Shown: positions 8,472 through 17,370, numbered from the stretch's first letter. The stretch is 64,000 nt of DNA from Thermodesulfobacteriota bacterium (GCA_040753795.1 JBFMDX010000007.1:1-64000); one strand, 5' to 3'. Numbers and translations are program-made. Notes: a model not told the origin generated them from the letters alone.

Positions 8472-9104
8472 TTATAAAGCATCAAGCCGCACACCCAGGC
8501 CGCCGAAAAGAAACGCCATCATGCCCTTTTCAATGCGGTCAACGTCAAAGTCCTTTCGGGTCAACAGAAAATAGAACATGCAGCGCTGAAACATGCCGAA
8601 AATCATGGCTGCCGCCAGTTCGGTATCCTCGACCCGGAGTGCGCCCCTGTCCCGGCCCTTGTCCAGCACCCCCTGGATCAGTTCCACAAACCGGCGGATG
8701 ACGGTGTCGCATATTTCCTGGTACGGACCGGATGAGCCGGCGCCTTCGCCGAAGACCAGCCGGGCCGTGGCAATATTGTCCCGGCAGCTGATAAACAGCT
8801 GACGAATAAATCCGCCAAAATCGGTGATCATGGCATCCACGCCGCCGTCTTCAAACAGGTTGCCGGCGTGGAGTTGGAAAAGTTCGCCGTAATGGGCCAT
8901 GTATTCCTCGGCCATGGCCCTGAACAGCGCTTCTTTGGAAGGAAAATAATTATAGAAGGTGCCCTGGGCGACTCCGGCCCGGGCCACGATATCCGATACC
9001 CGGGTATCGTGAATTCCCTTTTCGTGAAACGTCCGTACGGCCGAGACCAGGAGCAGCTGGCGGGTTTCTGTTTTTTTCTTTTCTCTGACTGACATGTCAG
9101 TCAT
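8472..9104 (-). CDS. TetR family transcriptional regulator
   Basis: A 210-residue TetR/AcrR regulator. The N-terminal helix-turn-helix is clear (VSDIVARAGVAQGTFYNYFPSKEALFRAM, in two parts); the C-terminal helical ligand-binding domain is divergent, so the ligand is unknown. I chose ATG 9104 because a G-rich Shine-Dalgarno lies upstream and the longer reading adds a basic tail not seen in the family; ATG 9095 is also possible. A perfect 18-bp palindrome covers the first six codons, pointing to autorepression. It is the first gene of the operon with the Hdr-like and MetV-like genes. Confidence 0.88.
   Translation of the reverse strand: MTDMSVREKKKTETRQLLLVSAVRTFHEKGIHDTRVSDIVARAGVAQGTFYNYFPSKEALFRAMAEEYMAHYGELFQLHAGNLFEDGGVDAMITDFGGFIRQLFISCRDNIATARLVFGEGAGSSGPYQEICDTVIRRFVELIQGVLDKGRDRGALRVEDTELAAAMIFGMFQRCMFYFLLTRKDFDVDRIEKGMMAFLFGGLGVRLDAL
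9086..9103. promoter_or_regulatory. Perfect 18-bp palindrome, probable TetR operator
   Basis: TGACTGACATGTCAGTCA is a perfect palindrome lying over codons 1-6 of the TetR gene. Its size and symmetry suit a TetR-family dimer, and its place at the start codon would let the protein repress its own operon. Confidence 0.65.
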
Positions 9105-9190
9105 TTTATCCGCTTCCCCCCGCTTTTCAAGCTTTTTCTGCCTCAAAAAACACAGGCGGTCTACTGCCTTGCCGGCAATTCGATACAACA

Positions 9191-9213
9191 TCGTCATTCT
9201 GGCGAATGCCGGC
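9191..9213. repeat. REP-like extragenic palindrome fragment
   Basis: GTCATTCTGGCGAATGCCGG resembles the GTCATTCCxGCGAAxGCxGG repeats scattered between genes in many proteobacteria. It lies in the gap between the divergent TetR and membrane-protein genes. Only one copy is seen in the window. Confidence 0.3.
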
Positions 9214-9360
9214 TTGACTTCCTCGTCAACCTCCGACTTGCGTTCCGCTTCGCGTCACGGGCCGGGATGGCGACGTGACAAAAATGTTTTTCCGCCAATG
9301 GCTGCTTCTTGACTTTGAACGGCCTTTTTGCGATTAAAAAAAATAACAAGGAGAATCGCC

Positions 9361-9999
9361 ATGAATAAAACGATTGAAGTTCCCTTTGGGAGATGGATTG
9401 AAGAGGGTTTTTCCCTTTATAAAGCCAATTTCAAACCCCTGGTTCTGGCCGCGTTCATCATGATCGTGTTAAGCAGCCTGACCATGTTCATTCTGCTCCC
9501 GCCGCTAACGGCGGGGCTGATTCTGATCATTCTGCGGATCATGGACGGAGAAACGCCCCCGCCCGGATTCGGCGCGGTTTTTAACGGCTTCTCCTTCTTT
9601 TTAAACGCCCTGCTGTTCATGCTGGTCTGGTCGGGCGTCTGTCTGCTCGGCATGGCCGTGGTGGGGTGGTTTCCCGTGATCGGCCACCTGGCCGCTGTTT
9701 TCTTCAGTTACGCCCTGCAGGCCCTGCTGGTCTTCGGCATGTTTCTAATTGTCGACCGGAAAATGGGGTTCTGGGAGGCGTCCACCGTCAGCATGGACAC
9801 CGTCAAACCCGGGTTCTGGCCGTTTCTGGGGCTGACCATCGTGGCCTCGGTCATCGGCGGCATCGGCGCCATTGCCTTCGGTGTCGGGATCGCCCTGACC
9901 CTGCCTATCGGCTTTTGTATCCTGGCCGCGGCCTACCGGGACATTTTCAAAAAACCCGATTCCGCGCCTGAAGAGCCCATGCTGGAAATCCCCCGCTGA
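9361..9999 (+). CDS. Conserved multi-pass membrane protein of unknown function
   Basis: A 212-residue hydrophobic protein with about five or six membrane segments. ATG 9361 follows AAGGAG and is preferred to an in-frame codon at 9328. The cytoplasmic N terminus (FGRWIEEGFSLYKANFKPLVLAA) resembles DUF975/glycerophosphoryl-diester-phosphodiesterase-type membrane domains, but I cannot assign a family. The C-terminal tail is acidic. The next gene begins 24 bases later and may share its transcript. Confidence 0.65.
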   Translation: MNKTIEVPFGRWIEEGFSLYKANFKPLVLAAFIMIVLSSLTMFILLPPLTAGLILIILRIMDGETPPPGFGAVFNGFSFFLNALLFMLVWSGVCLLGMAVVGWFPVIGHLAAVFFSYALQALLVFGMFLIVDRKMGFWEASTVSMDTVKPGFWPFLGLTIVASVIGGIGAIAFGVGIALTLPIGFCILAAAYRDIFKKPDSAPEEPMLEIPR

Positions 10000-10023
10000 C
10001 CCGATATTCATAAGGTAAGATTC

Positions 10024-10380
10024 ATGAGCGTGACGGTTGAAGACTTCACCCACCCGGAATTAAACAGCGAAATCCAGGCCATCGGTGGCCATTATATCGT
10101 CGTCAAGGAGGCGCGCCTGCCCTTTCAGGGAGAAGACCTGCTGTATTTTATCGGCCAGGGCATCGTCGACCGGACCTGCTGCGGGTTCGGGGCCTTCCGC
10201 TACGCCAATGTGGCCGGGTTTGTCCGTCAGTGGCAATACAGACAAAATGCCGATGGCCGACCGATCTCCCAGGTCGAGCCCGTGACCGACGCCCGGGAGC
10301 AGGACCGGATCAAGCAACTGATCAAACAGCACGAACCCATGATCAACCAGGTCAATTTTCTGAACCTTTTTTTTCCTTGA
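10024..10380 (+). CDS. Conserved hypothetical protein, 118 aa
   Basis: A small soluble protein starting MSVTVEDFTHPELNSEIQ, with AAGGT upstream. It has two adjacent cysteines (DRTCCGFGAFRYANVAGFV) and a charged helical C terminus. No known family is recognised. It lies 24 bases after the membrane-protein gene, and its stop codon overlaps the -35 box of the downstream marR-like gene. Confidence 0.6.
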   Translation: MSVTVEDFTHPELNSEIQAIGGHYIVVKEARLPFQGEDLLYFIGQGIVDRTCCGFGAFRYANVAGFVRQWQYRQNADGRPISQVEPVTDAREQDRIKQLIKQHEPMINQVNFLNLFFP

Positions 10381-10422
10381 CACGACCGTAAAAATATACG
10401 AATTTATCTTGTATGCAAGATA
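10377..10422 (+). promoter_or_regulatory. Promoter -35 box and MarR-type operator over a start codon
   Basis: A perfect TTGACA (10377-10382) overlaps the stop codon of the upstream gene; a weak AT-rich -10 (about 10400-10406) follows. TATCTTG-TATG-CAAGATA (10405-10422) is a MarR-type inverted repeat whose centre contains the ATG of the MarR gene. No Shine-Dalgarno is visible, so the transcript may be leaderless, with the operator on the start site. Confidence 0.5.
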
Positions 10423-10913
10423 TAAGCATAAAAGATAATGACGTGCTAAACAACCTGGATGATCCCCGGTCCTGCGTCTGCTTTCTCCTGTCCCGCGCTG
10501 CCCAGGCCGCCCAGAAACTGTTGCGGACGCTTCTTGAACCCTATGGCCTGACACCGGCGCAATACCTGATCATCGAATGCCTCTGGGTCGCCGACCGCCT
10601 CTCGCCGACGCTGCTCGGCGAACTGCTGCGGTTTGACTCGGCCACCCTGACCGGCATGATCGACCGCCTGGAGCGGGCCGGGTTCGTATACCGGGAACGC
10701 AACCCCAGTGACCGCCGGGCCATCCTGGTCTGCCTCACGGACAAAAGCGCCGGTATGAAGGACGAACTTCGCGCCCTGCGGCAGCGGGCCAACGAGGAGA
10801 TCATGAAGACCTTTCCCGAGGACCAGCGGGAGGTCTTCAAGCGCGCCCTGGTCTCCCTGATTTCCGCGGATGAACCCATGACGGTTCGATCCCTTGAACC
10901 CTCGACCCCTTGA
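10413..10913 (+). CDS. MarR family transcriptional regulator
   Basis: A 166-residue winged-helix regulator. The MarR core is clear: an N-terminal dimerisation helix, YGLTPAQYLIIECLW, a recognition helix FDSATLTGMIDRLERAGFV and the wing RNPSDRRAILVCLT. Start ATG 10413 lies in the middle of an inverted repeat and has no visible ribosome site; a leaderless message is possible. The C-terminal SLEPSTP tail is unusual. It precedes the flavoenzyme gene by 87 bases, so it may control it, as MarR proteins often do for aromatic or acyl substrates. Confidence 0.87.
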   Translation: MQDISIKDNDVLNNLDDPRSCVCFLLSRAAQAAQKLLRTLLEPYGLTPAQYLIIECLWVADRLSPTLLGELLRFDSATLTGMIDRLERAGFVYRERNPSDRRAILVCLTDKSAGMKDELRALRQRANEEIMKTFPEDQREVFKRALVSLISADEPMTVRSLEPSTP

Positions 10914-11000
10914 GCCCTTTAATCTCCAACCCCTTTCCAGGGGAAAAGGAACACTTCGCCATAAACCATCAACAACCCTTTAAGAAAAAAGAGGTGCCCC

Positions 11001-12908
11001 ATGACACAGTTCAAACATCTGATGGAACCGATCAAGATCAAATCCATGACCATGCCCAACCGCATCATCATGCCGGCCCTGACGGTCAATCTCGCCCTGG
11101 GCGAGATCAATGACGCGGCCGTGGCCTATTATGAACGACGGGCCAGGGGGGGCGCGGGCCTGGTTACGGTGGGCATCAGCCCGGTGGTTCCGGGCATGGT
11201 CATGGGGCTGGATATTTCCGACGACAAGTTTCTGCCGGGGCACAAACGGATGGTGGACGCCATCCACAAGTATGACTCCAGGGCCAGCATCCAGCTCTGG
11301 CACCCGGGCCGCTATGAAATGACCTTTATCACCGGCAACGAGGCGGTCAGCGCCTCGGACGTGGCCCCGCCGATCTTTTCCAAGAAGAAACCCCGGGCCC
11401 TCTCCAAGGAAGAAATCAAGGGCATCGTGGAGGCCTTCGGGAAGGCCGCGGCCCGGTCCAAGGAGGCCGGGTACGACTGCGTCGAGCTCATCGCCAGCGC
11501 CGGCTACCTCATCAGCCAGTTCATGAGCCCGTCCACCAACCTGCGCACCGACGAGTACGGCGGCAGCCTGGAAAACCGCGCCCGGTTCGGCAAAGAGGTC
11601 ATCGAATGCGTGCGCAAAAACGTGGGCGAATCCTACCCGATTTTTATCCGCATGGTCGGCGACGAGATGGTTCCCGGCGGCAACAAGCTGGAAGACATGA
11701 AGCAGTTCGCCCGCATCTGGGAAAAGGCCGGGGTGGACGCCTTCAACGTCACCGCCGGCTGGCATGAATCCACGGACCCCATGATCACCATGAACGTGCC
11801 CCGGGGCGGGTACGTATGGATGGCCGAAGGCATCAAGAGCGCCCTGGACCACGCGCCCGTGGCCGCCTCCAATCGCATCAACAGCGCCGAACTGGCCGAA
11901 GAGATCCTGGCCTCGGGCAAGGCCGACATGATCAGTATGGCCCGGCCCCTGGTGTGCGACCCGGACCTGCCCAACAAGGTCAAGCAGGGCCGGCCGGACC
12001 TGATCCGCCGCTGCATCGCCTGCATGAACTGCATGGACAGCCTCTTTGAAGGCAAGCCGGTCACCTGCGCCCTGAACGCCGAGGCCTGCCGCGAGCAGGC
12101 CCTGGGCGACATCCAGCCGGCGGAAACGAAAAAGAAAGTGCTGGTCATCGGCGGCGGCCCGGCGGGATGCGAGGCCGCCCGGGTGGCCGCCCTGCGCGGG
12201 CATGAGGTGGTTCTGATGGAAAGGGAAGACCGCCTCGGCGGGCAGTTGAAGCTGGCCTCTCAGACGCCCAATTTCGGTGAGTTCGCCCTGGTGGCCGATT
12301 ATTATGAGGCCATGCTCAAGGACCTGGGCGTGAAGATCAAACTCGGCTGCCAGGCCGACCGCCAGACCGTGGCCGCGGAAAAGCCGGATGTCATCATTTA
12401 TGCCGCCGGCGCCACGCCGGCCAATCCGGCCATCAAGGGCATCGATCTGCCCAACGTCATGCACGCCTGGGAGGTGCTGGCCGGCAAACCCGTCCCCGGC
12501 AAAACCGTGGCGGTCATCGGCGGCGGCGGCACGGGTTGCGACGTCTGCCTGCACCTGTCCCATGACGGCAAGAAGGTGGTCCAGCTGGAAATGCTCGACA
12601 AGATGGGCCACAACATCGGCCCGGGCACCAAGTGGGTCATCCTGCAATGCCTGAATGAATGCGGCATCGATCAGATCAGCGCCTTTGCCGTCAAGGAGAT
12701 TACTCCCGACGGCATCGTCGGCGAGGTCAAAGGGGAGAAGAAGACCATTGCCGCCGATACGGTTGTCGTCGCCATCGGCTCCCGGCCCAACAATGACCTG
12801 GCGGCCGATCTGAAAGACTGGCCGGTGATCGTGGTCGGCGATGCCAAGCAGCCGCGGAAGATCGTCTACGCCGTGCATGAGGGGTATGAAGCGGCCCGCA
12901 ATATTTAA
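11001..12908 (+). CDS. Old-yellow-enzyme family NAD(P)H:flavin oxidoreductase (2,4-dienoyl-CoA reductase type)
   Basis: A 635-residue enzyme with the FadH/trimethylamine-dehydrogenase/BaiCD layout: an N-terminal FMN TIM barrel (1-340, ending SMARPLVCDPDLPNK), a [4Fe-4S] motif near 336-355 (CIACMNCMDSL, then TC), and a C-terminal FAD/NAD(P)H module with VIGGGPAGCEAARVAA near 380 and AVIGGGGTGCD near 501. It reduces activated C=C bonds, for example in enoyl-CoA or enone substrates. Substrate is unknown. The MarR gene upstream may regulate it. Confidence 0.88.
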   Translation: MTQFKHLMEPIKIKSMTMPNRIIMPALTVNLALGEINDAAVAYYERRARGGAGLVTVGISPVVPGMVMGLDISDDKFLPGHKRMVDAIHKYDSRASIQLWHPGRYEMTFITGNEAVSASDVAPPIFSKKKPRALSKEEIKGIVEAFGKAAARSKEAGYDCVELIASAGYLISQFMSPSTNLRTDEYGGSLENRARFGKEVIECVRKNVGESYPIFIRMVGDEMVPGGNKLEDMKQFARIWEKAGVDAFNVTAGWHESTDPMITMNVPRGGYVWMAEGIKSALDHAPVAASNRINSAELAEEILASGKADMISMARPLVCDPDLPNKVKQGRPDLIRRCIACMNCMDSLFEGKPVTCALNAEACREQALGDIQPAETKKKVLVIGGGPAGCEAARVAALRGHEVVLMEREDRLGGQLKLASQTPNFGEFALVADYYEAMLKDLGVKIKLGCQADRQTVAAEKPDVIIYAAGATPANPAIKGIDLPNVMHAWEVLAGKPVPGKTVAVIGGGGTGCDVCLHLSHDGKKVVQLEMLDKMGHNIGPGTKWVILQCLNECGIDQISAFAVKEITPDGIVGEVKGEKKTIAADTVVVAIGSRPNNDLAADLKDWPVIVVGDAKQPRKIVYAVHEGYEAARNI

Positions 12909-12950
12909 GGCCGCCTCTTTAAAATTGCCTTTTGTTTCGATTTCGGGGTT

Positions 12951-13010
12951 GCGCGAAAAATTTAATCCTCGCGATGCTTTTCTGTATTCCTGCGGTTAAA
13001 TTTTTCGCGC
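12951..13010. other. Large inverted repeat between the flavoenzyme and MetE-like genes
   Basis: A perfect 15-bp inverted repeat: GCGCGAAAAATTTAA (12951-12965) and TTAAATTTTTCGCGC (12996-13010), with a 30-base loop. The stem is not followed by a U-tract, so it does not look like a simple terminator. It could be an mRNA-processing stem, an operator or a remnant of a small mobile repeat. Confidence 0.6.
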
Positions 13011-13053
13011 GCCTTGACCTGGAACCAAAATTCTAAATTTTCGGGGTTTGGGC

Positions 13054-14085
13054 ATGAAACCTATCATTCCCGGCGGACTCCTGACCACGGCCATGGCGGT
13101 CATGCCCCACACCGACGTGGCCCGCGCCCTTGAAACGGCCCTGTCCCTGGACGTGCCCTTCTGGCCGCAGCTGCCCAACTACAGTTATTACGAAGACATG
13201 TACGTGCAGGCGGCCGAACATTTTCCCGGCATCATCCTGGACATGGACAACCGTACCCTGCGCTTTTCCATGGACCGGTTCGCCCTGGAACTGGAGGAGG
13301 CCCTGGCTCGCTTTGACGATCCGTCGTATTTTGACGTCAGCCAAACGTATTCGGCGGTCTACCATCGTTTTCTGGAGATGGACCTTTCAGGCCGGTCCGC
13401 CATCCGCGGTCAGATGGAGGGGCCGGTCAGTTTCGGATTCAATATCCTGGATCAGGACAACCGGCCCATCCTGTTTGACGATACCGTGCGGCCGTTCATG
13501 TTCGACTTCATGGCCCGGCGGGTGAACGCACAGCTGGCCCGGCTCAAAGAACGCAACCCCAACGCCTTCATGTTCGTGGATGAGCCGGGCATGCAGTTCC
13601 TGTTTTCGGCCCTGTCCGGGTATGACAACATCAAGGCCAAAGACGACCTGGATCAGTTTTTCGCCCGGATCGACCGGCCCCGGGGCATCCACCTGTGCGG
13701 CAACCCGGACTGGGATTTCATGCTGGGCCTGGACCTGGACGTGCTCTCCCTGGATGCTTACACCAACGCCGAGATCATTTCCTCCTATGCCGGATCCATC
13801 AAGAAATTCCTGGACCGGGGCGGGGTCATTGTCTGGGGCATCGTGCCCACCGGCATGGAAACCTTTGCCCGGGAAGACATTCCCTCGCTGATCCGGCGGC
13901 TTGAGGCGGTCTGGGAGTTTCTCTGGTCAAAAGGCGTTGACCGGGACCTGACCATTGCCCGCGGCATGCTCTCCCCGGCCACCTGCTGCCTGATCAACCC
14001 GGACAAAACCGCCACCGTGGAACGGGCCTTTGCGACCGTGAAGCAGATAGCGGCGATTCTTCAGGAAAAATATCAGCCGGGCTAA
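13054..14085 (+). CDS. MetE-core / UroD-like cobalamin-independent methyltransferase
   Basis: A 343-residue TIM-barrel protein of the MetE C-terminal / uroporphyrinogen-decarboxylase superfamily. ATG 13054 has GGGG upstream at good spacing. The zinc-site pattern of MetE is present: HLC (in GIHLCGNPDW, about residue 214) and a late cysteine in SPATCC (about 308), with a middle acidic strand (LSLDAY). It lacks the N-terminal half of MetE, as do the short core-MetE proteins of anaerobes, which take the methyl group from a corrinoid protein. Likely role: methyl transfer to homocysteine or a related thiol; the acceptor is inferred. Confidence 0.75.
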   Translation: MKPIIPGGLLTTAMAVMPHTDVARALETALSLDVPFWPQLPNYSYYEDMYVQAAEHFPGIILDMDNRTLRFSMDRFALELEEALARFDDPSYFDVSQTYSAVYHRFLEMDLSGRSAIRGQMEGPVSFGFNILDQDNRPILFDDTVRPFMFDFMARRVNAQLARLKERNPNAFMFVDEPGMQFLFSALSGYDNIKAKDDLDQFFARIDRPRGIHLCGNPDWDFMLGLDLDVLSLDAYTNAEIISSYAGSIKKFLDRGGVIVWGIVPTGMETFAREDIPSLIRRLEAVWEFLWSKGVDRDLTIARGMLSPATCCLINPDKTATVERAFATVKQIAAILQEKYQPG

Positions 14086-14091
14086 ATGTGC

Positions 14092-14934
14092 TTAAGGGTG
14101 CAGCAGCTGATGCAGCTTCAGGGCGGCGTTGTATTTGGAAAAAGGCTTTTTGGCCTTGGGGCTGATTTTCCAGTCAAGCCAGCGGGCCGCGCGAAGCAGC
14201 GGGTTGGCATTGCGGAAGGTCACGGTATAGGCATAGTCCAGCAGATCCCGGTCAGGATAGGTCTCCACCGTGGTTTTCATAAACACGTCCCAGTGTTCCT
14301 TTCCCACGGCTTTGCCCAGGTACTTGAGGTAGGCCAGAATCTCCCTGGCGGCCAGGTCCTTTATTTTCCGCGCCGATCGATAGCACATCTCAAAGTCAAA
14401 AAATAAAAACTGGCCGTCTTCCATGATCATGACATGTTTGAGGTCGCCGTTTTCGTGAATCAGCCGGGGCTCCCGTCGCTCGATGGCCAGTTGATGGCGG
14501 CGGTGCCACACGGGCAGAAACCGTTTCCACATATCCAGGCGCTCTTGCACGGGAATTTTCTGATCGGCAAAATAATGGATGAACCGGGGCCGGTCCACGT
14601 ATTCAAACAGGCGCCAGCCTTTTTCAGGCACGCATCCTTCCACGATCACGTCATCATAGGTGCCAAACACCCGGAACCCGGCCTGGCGCCAGAGGTTCAG
14701 GGCCTCGTATTCCGTTTTCCAGCGGGCCAGGGGCATGAATGAGGTCTGGTTGTTGACCAGCACGTTCCCCAGGCTCTTGATGATATATTCCGGAAGGCTG
14801 CGGGTGCCGTAATAGACCTTGAGCACGGCAAAGCCGCCACGGAAGGGTATTTTATAGAGATAGTTTCCATTTTTCAGCAGAAGATAGGGGGACAGGTCAT
14901 CAAAATGAAGGACCTCTTTCTTATTGGCAGTCAT
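14092..14934 (-). CDS. Kinase-fold protein, LPS-kinase/APH-like
   Basis: A 280-residue protein with a small-kinase pattern: a glycine-poor N-lobe with lysine (FAVLKVYYG), a catalytic-loop-like HENGDLKHVMI (about residue 165) and a metal-binding-like FLFFDFEMC. The family resembles the WaaP/KdkA/InaA and aminoglycoside-phosphotransferase group that phosphorylates lipid A-core sugars or small molecules. The usual metal-binding asparagine of the loop is His. It may modify the envelope: it lies by a porin and a second similar protein (16423-17265). No strong ribosome site is visible before the start. Confidence 0.6.
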   Translation of the reverse strand: MTANKKEVLHFDDLSPYLLLKNGNYLYKIPFRGGFAVLKVYYGTRSLPEYIIKSLGNVLVNNQTSFMPLARWKTEYEALNLWRQAGFRVFGTYDDVIVEGCVPEKGWRLFEYVDRPRFIHYFADQKIPVQERLDMWKRFLPVWHRRHQLAIERREPRLIHENGDLKHVMIMEDGQFLFFDFEMCYRSARKIKDLAAREILAYLKYLGKAVGKEHWDVFMKTTVETYPDRDLLDYAYTVTFRNANPLLRAARWLDWKISPKAKKPFSKYNAALKLHQLLHP

Positions 14935-15131
14935 CGGCAGTTTATCCTCAAATTCTATTTTTTTAGAAATGGCTGTTTATAGTTGATCGATCTCTCTTTG
15001 AGTTTGTCATTCTTTACGGTATTATTGCGGATAAATCAACCCTGTCAATCGGTTATTGTTCTGCCGAAGAAAACAATGCCGGGTATCCCGGCAACATGAC
15101 GCGACGAGTTTAAAAAAAGATGGAGGAGGCC

Positions 15132-16415
15132 ATGAAAAAATATCTTTTTGTCTGTTTCTGCCTGGCGGCGCAACTGGTTTTTTTTATACCGATGGTAACC
15201 GCCGGGCCTAAAGCGGCCCCGGAAATTGAACGGTCGTCACTTTTTCAGTGGGAGGATTTCCGGGGACCGGAAACGGAATGGGAATACTGGAACATTCATT
15301 TCGGCGGCCAACTGGCAGCGGACGCCGTTCTGTATGACCAGGATAATACCAAGGACGCCGGCGTCAGATGGGAGACTGTTAACCTGCTGCTGACCGGGAT
15401 CTGCGAAGACAAATTCCATTTTCATCTGGAGCCCGACCTTCTGGGCATTGACACGGAGAACAATCTGTACGAGGCCTGGGGCGGGTGGGATATCACCCCG
15501 GCCCTGCACCTTAGAGTCGGACAGATCAAAGTGGCCTTGAATACCGAATTCGCCACCCGTCCGGAAAACCTGCCTTCCATCGATTACGGCTTCAGCTCCT
15601 ACCTGGACGGCCGCTACGACCCGGGGGTCCAGATTGACGGGCTGCTTCTGGACAACGCCTTCTGGTATCAGGGGTCCGCCACGGTCGGTGCGGGATTCGA
15701 CCTGGACGGCAAGCGCCGATCAGATCCGCAGGCGTCCATCCGGGCAGTCCTCTTTCCGGCTCACAATATTGATTCCGATCTTGTTAAAGGAAGCTTCGTC
15801 GGCCTGGGATTTGCCTGGAGCCCGGATTATGAGGACGAAATCTTCCTGCAGACCCCCCTGCGGTCCACTGTCTTCACGACACCGGACCTGCACGGAGACG
15901 AGTTCCAATGCCTGCATCTTGAAGCCGGCTGGTACAGCGGCGCTTTCCGCGCGGGCGCCGAGCGCGTGACCGGTGAGATTGACGATGTCCGCGTCGGCCG
16001 CGGCATGACGGAGGACATGGATCAACTGACCTCATGGACCGCTTTTGCCTCTTGGAACATCACCGGCGAAAAAATGCGCTGGTCCCGGGGAAGGTGGCTG
16101 CCGCCCCGGCTTGACGGCCGGAGACAGCCGGCTTTTGAATGGCTGGAAACGGCAGATATTCCGGGGTGCCTGGAACTGGCGGTGCGCTATTCCAACGCCG
16201 ACATTGACCGCGGTCTGTTTGACGGCGGCATCACCACCTATGACCCCTCCACCCAGGAGGTCCGGACGGCGACGATCAACCTGAACTGGTATCCGCGGCC
16301 CGGATTGAAGGTCATCGCGGGATGGATCAAGACCATCGCCGACGATGAACTGTCTACCCTGGGAGGAAGCAACCGGGATTCTTCCGCGATCATACGAACG
16401 ATTCTCACGCTTTAA
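15132..16415 (+). CDS. Outer-membrane porin, OprP/OprO-like
   Basis: A 427-residue exported beta-barrel. ATG 15132 follows GGAGG; the upstream ATG at 15120 would put charge before the signal peptide (KKYLFVCFCLAAQLVFFIP). Amphipathic strands alternate throughout, with features of the phosphate-selective porin family: LRVGQIKVALNTEFATRPENLPSIDYG and, near the end, WYPRPGLKVIAGWIKT. Such porins pass phosphate or other anions. The C-terminal residue is Leu rather than the usual Phe. It lies between two minus-strand kinase-like genes. Confidence 0.8.
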   Translation: MKKYLFVCFCLAAQLVFFIPMVTAGPKAAPEIERSSLFQWEDFRGPETEWEYWNIHFGGQLAADAVLYDQDNTKDAGVRWETVNLLLTGICEDKFHFHLEPDLLGIDTENNLYEAWGGWDITPALHLRVGQIKVALNTEFATRPENLPSIDYGFSSYLDGRYDPGVQIDGLLLDNAFWYQGSATVGAGFDLDGKRRSDPQASIRAVLFPAHNIDSDLVKGSFVGLGFAWSPDYEDEIFLQTPLRSTVFTTPDLHGDEFQCLHLEAGWYSGAFRAGAERVTGEIDDVRVGRGMTEDMDQLTSWTAFASWNITGEKMRWSRGRWLPPRLDGRRQPAFEWLETADIPGCLELAVRYSNADIDRGLFDGGITTYDPSTQEVRTATINLNWYPRPGLKVIAGWIKTIADDELSTLGGSNRDSSAIIRTILTL

Positions 16416-16422
16416 CCCGGGG

Positions 16423-17265
16423 TCAGAGTCTGGCCTGCAAGGCCCTGTCCAGGGTGTGGATAAAATGCCGGCGCTTGCGGTAGCGTTTTTTCCCGCGCGT
16501 GAGCCGGTGCAATATGGCCGACCAACCCACCTCCGGCACGGTGCCGTAGCGGTGAAGCTCCTCCACCGCCTGCCGGAAATGGGACAGGTTCGGGTAATTG
16601 TCCAGAAGCGTGTCCAGCAGCGCTTCAAAACTGTCCCCGCCGGCCTTGGCCATAGACTGGAGAACGCCCACGATCTCCCGGCGGACAAGTCGTTCCAGAT
16701 CCTTCTTCCAGGTAAACACGATTTCAAAATCAAAATGAACCAGCCGGTCGCCCGAAACAAACACGTGGGACAGGGTGGGATTCTCTTGAAGCAGCCGGGG
16801 TTCGTTGAGTTCCAGTGCCCTGGCATGACGTCTGCCCCACTCCCGGGCATAGCGGGCGATAACCTCCTTTTTACGTGCCAGGGGTATGCGCTCATCCCGC
16901 AGCATCTCGGACAGGGTGGGGCCGGGAATCCACTCCATGGCGGTACAGTATGGCATATCCCGCGACAGTTCCGGTCGGGGATAGATTACGGGAACGTCAA
17001 AGCCCTCCCGGTTCCAGAGGTTCAGCACGGCGCGTTCGGTTTCATACCTTCCCGAAATGGAAGGCGAGGACTTTTTCACCAGAGCAAAGGAGCCGATCCG
17101 CCGGATCAGCGCCCGCAGCCGGTTTCGTTTCAATCCATAGCTTTTCAGGATAATATGGGTGTCGCCGGAGGCCACCTTGATGATCTGCTGGCAGCCGTCG
17201 CCACGACGGCTGGTATTCAGAATCTGACCGTCCGCAAGATCAATGGGCCTCATCATGTTTTTCAT
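16423..17265 (-). CDS. Kinase-fold protein, probable pseudokinase
   Basis: A 280-residue relative of the protein at 14092-14934, with the same length and layout (HIILKSYG lysine strand, ERAVLNLWNREGFDVP, then a catalytic-loop region). The loop reads LLQENPTLSHVFV, so the aspartate seen in its neighbour (GDLKHVMI) is Thr. The metal-binding strand VHFDFE is kept. Loss of the catalytic Asp suggests no phosphotransfer, or a scaffold or regulatory role. Its 3' end is 7 bases from the porin gene's stop, so the genes converge. Confidence 0.55.
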   Translation of the reverse strand: MKNMMRPIDLADGQILNTSRRGDGCQQIIKVASGDTHIILKSYGLKRNRLRALIRRIGSFALVKKSSPSISGRYETERAVLNLWNREGFDVPVIYPRPELSRDMPYCTAMEWIPGPTLSEMLRDERIPLARKKEVIARYAREWGRRHARALELNEPRLLQENPTLSHVFVSGDRLVHFDFEIVFTWKKDLERLVRREIVGVLQSMAKAGGDSFEALLDTLLDNYPNLSHFRQAVEELHRYGTVPEVGWSAILHRLTRGKKRYRKRRHFIHTLDRALQARL

Positions 17266-17370
17266 CCGTTTGCCTGAAAAGATGATTGACAGAATTTTTC
17301 GATATTATATATAATAAAACAAAATTTTCGAAAATTACCTACAATTATTTTTCACAGGAGGGTGTCAATA

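Noticed and set aside
10980-12878. A 632-codon open frame on the minus strand
   Set aside because: It lies exactly opposite the flavoenzyme gene, with His/Gly/Leu-rich text typical of antisense frames.
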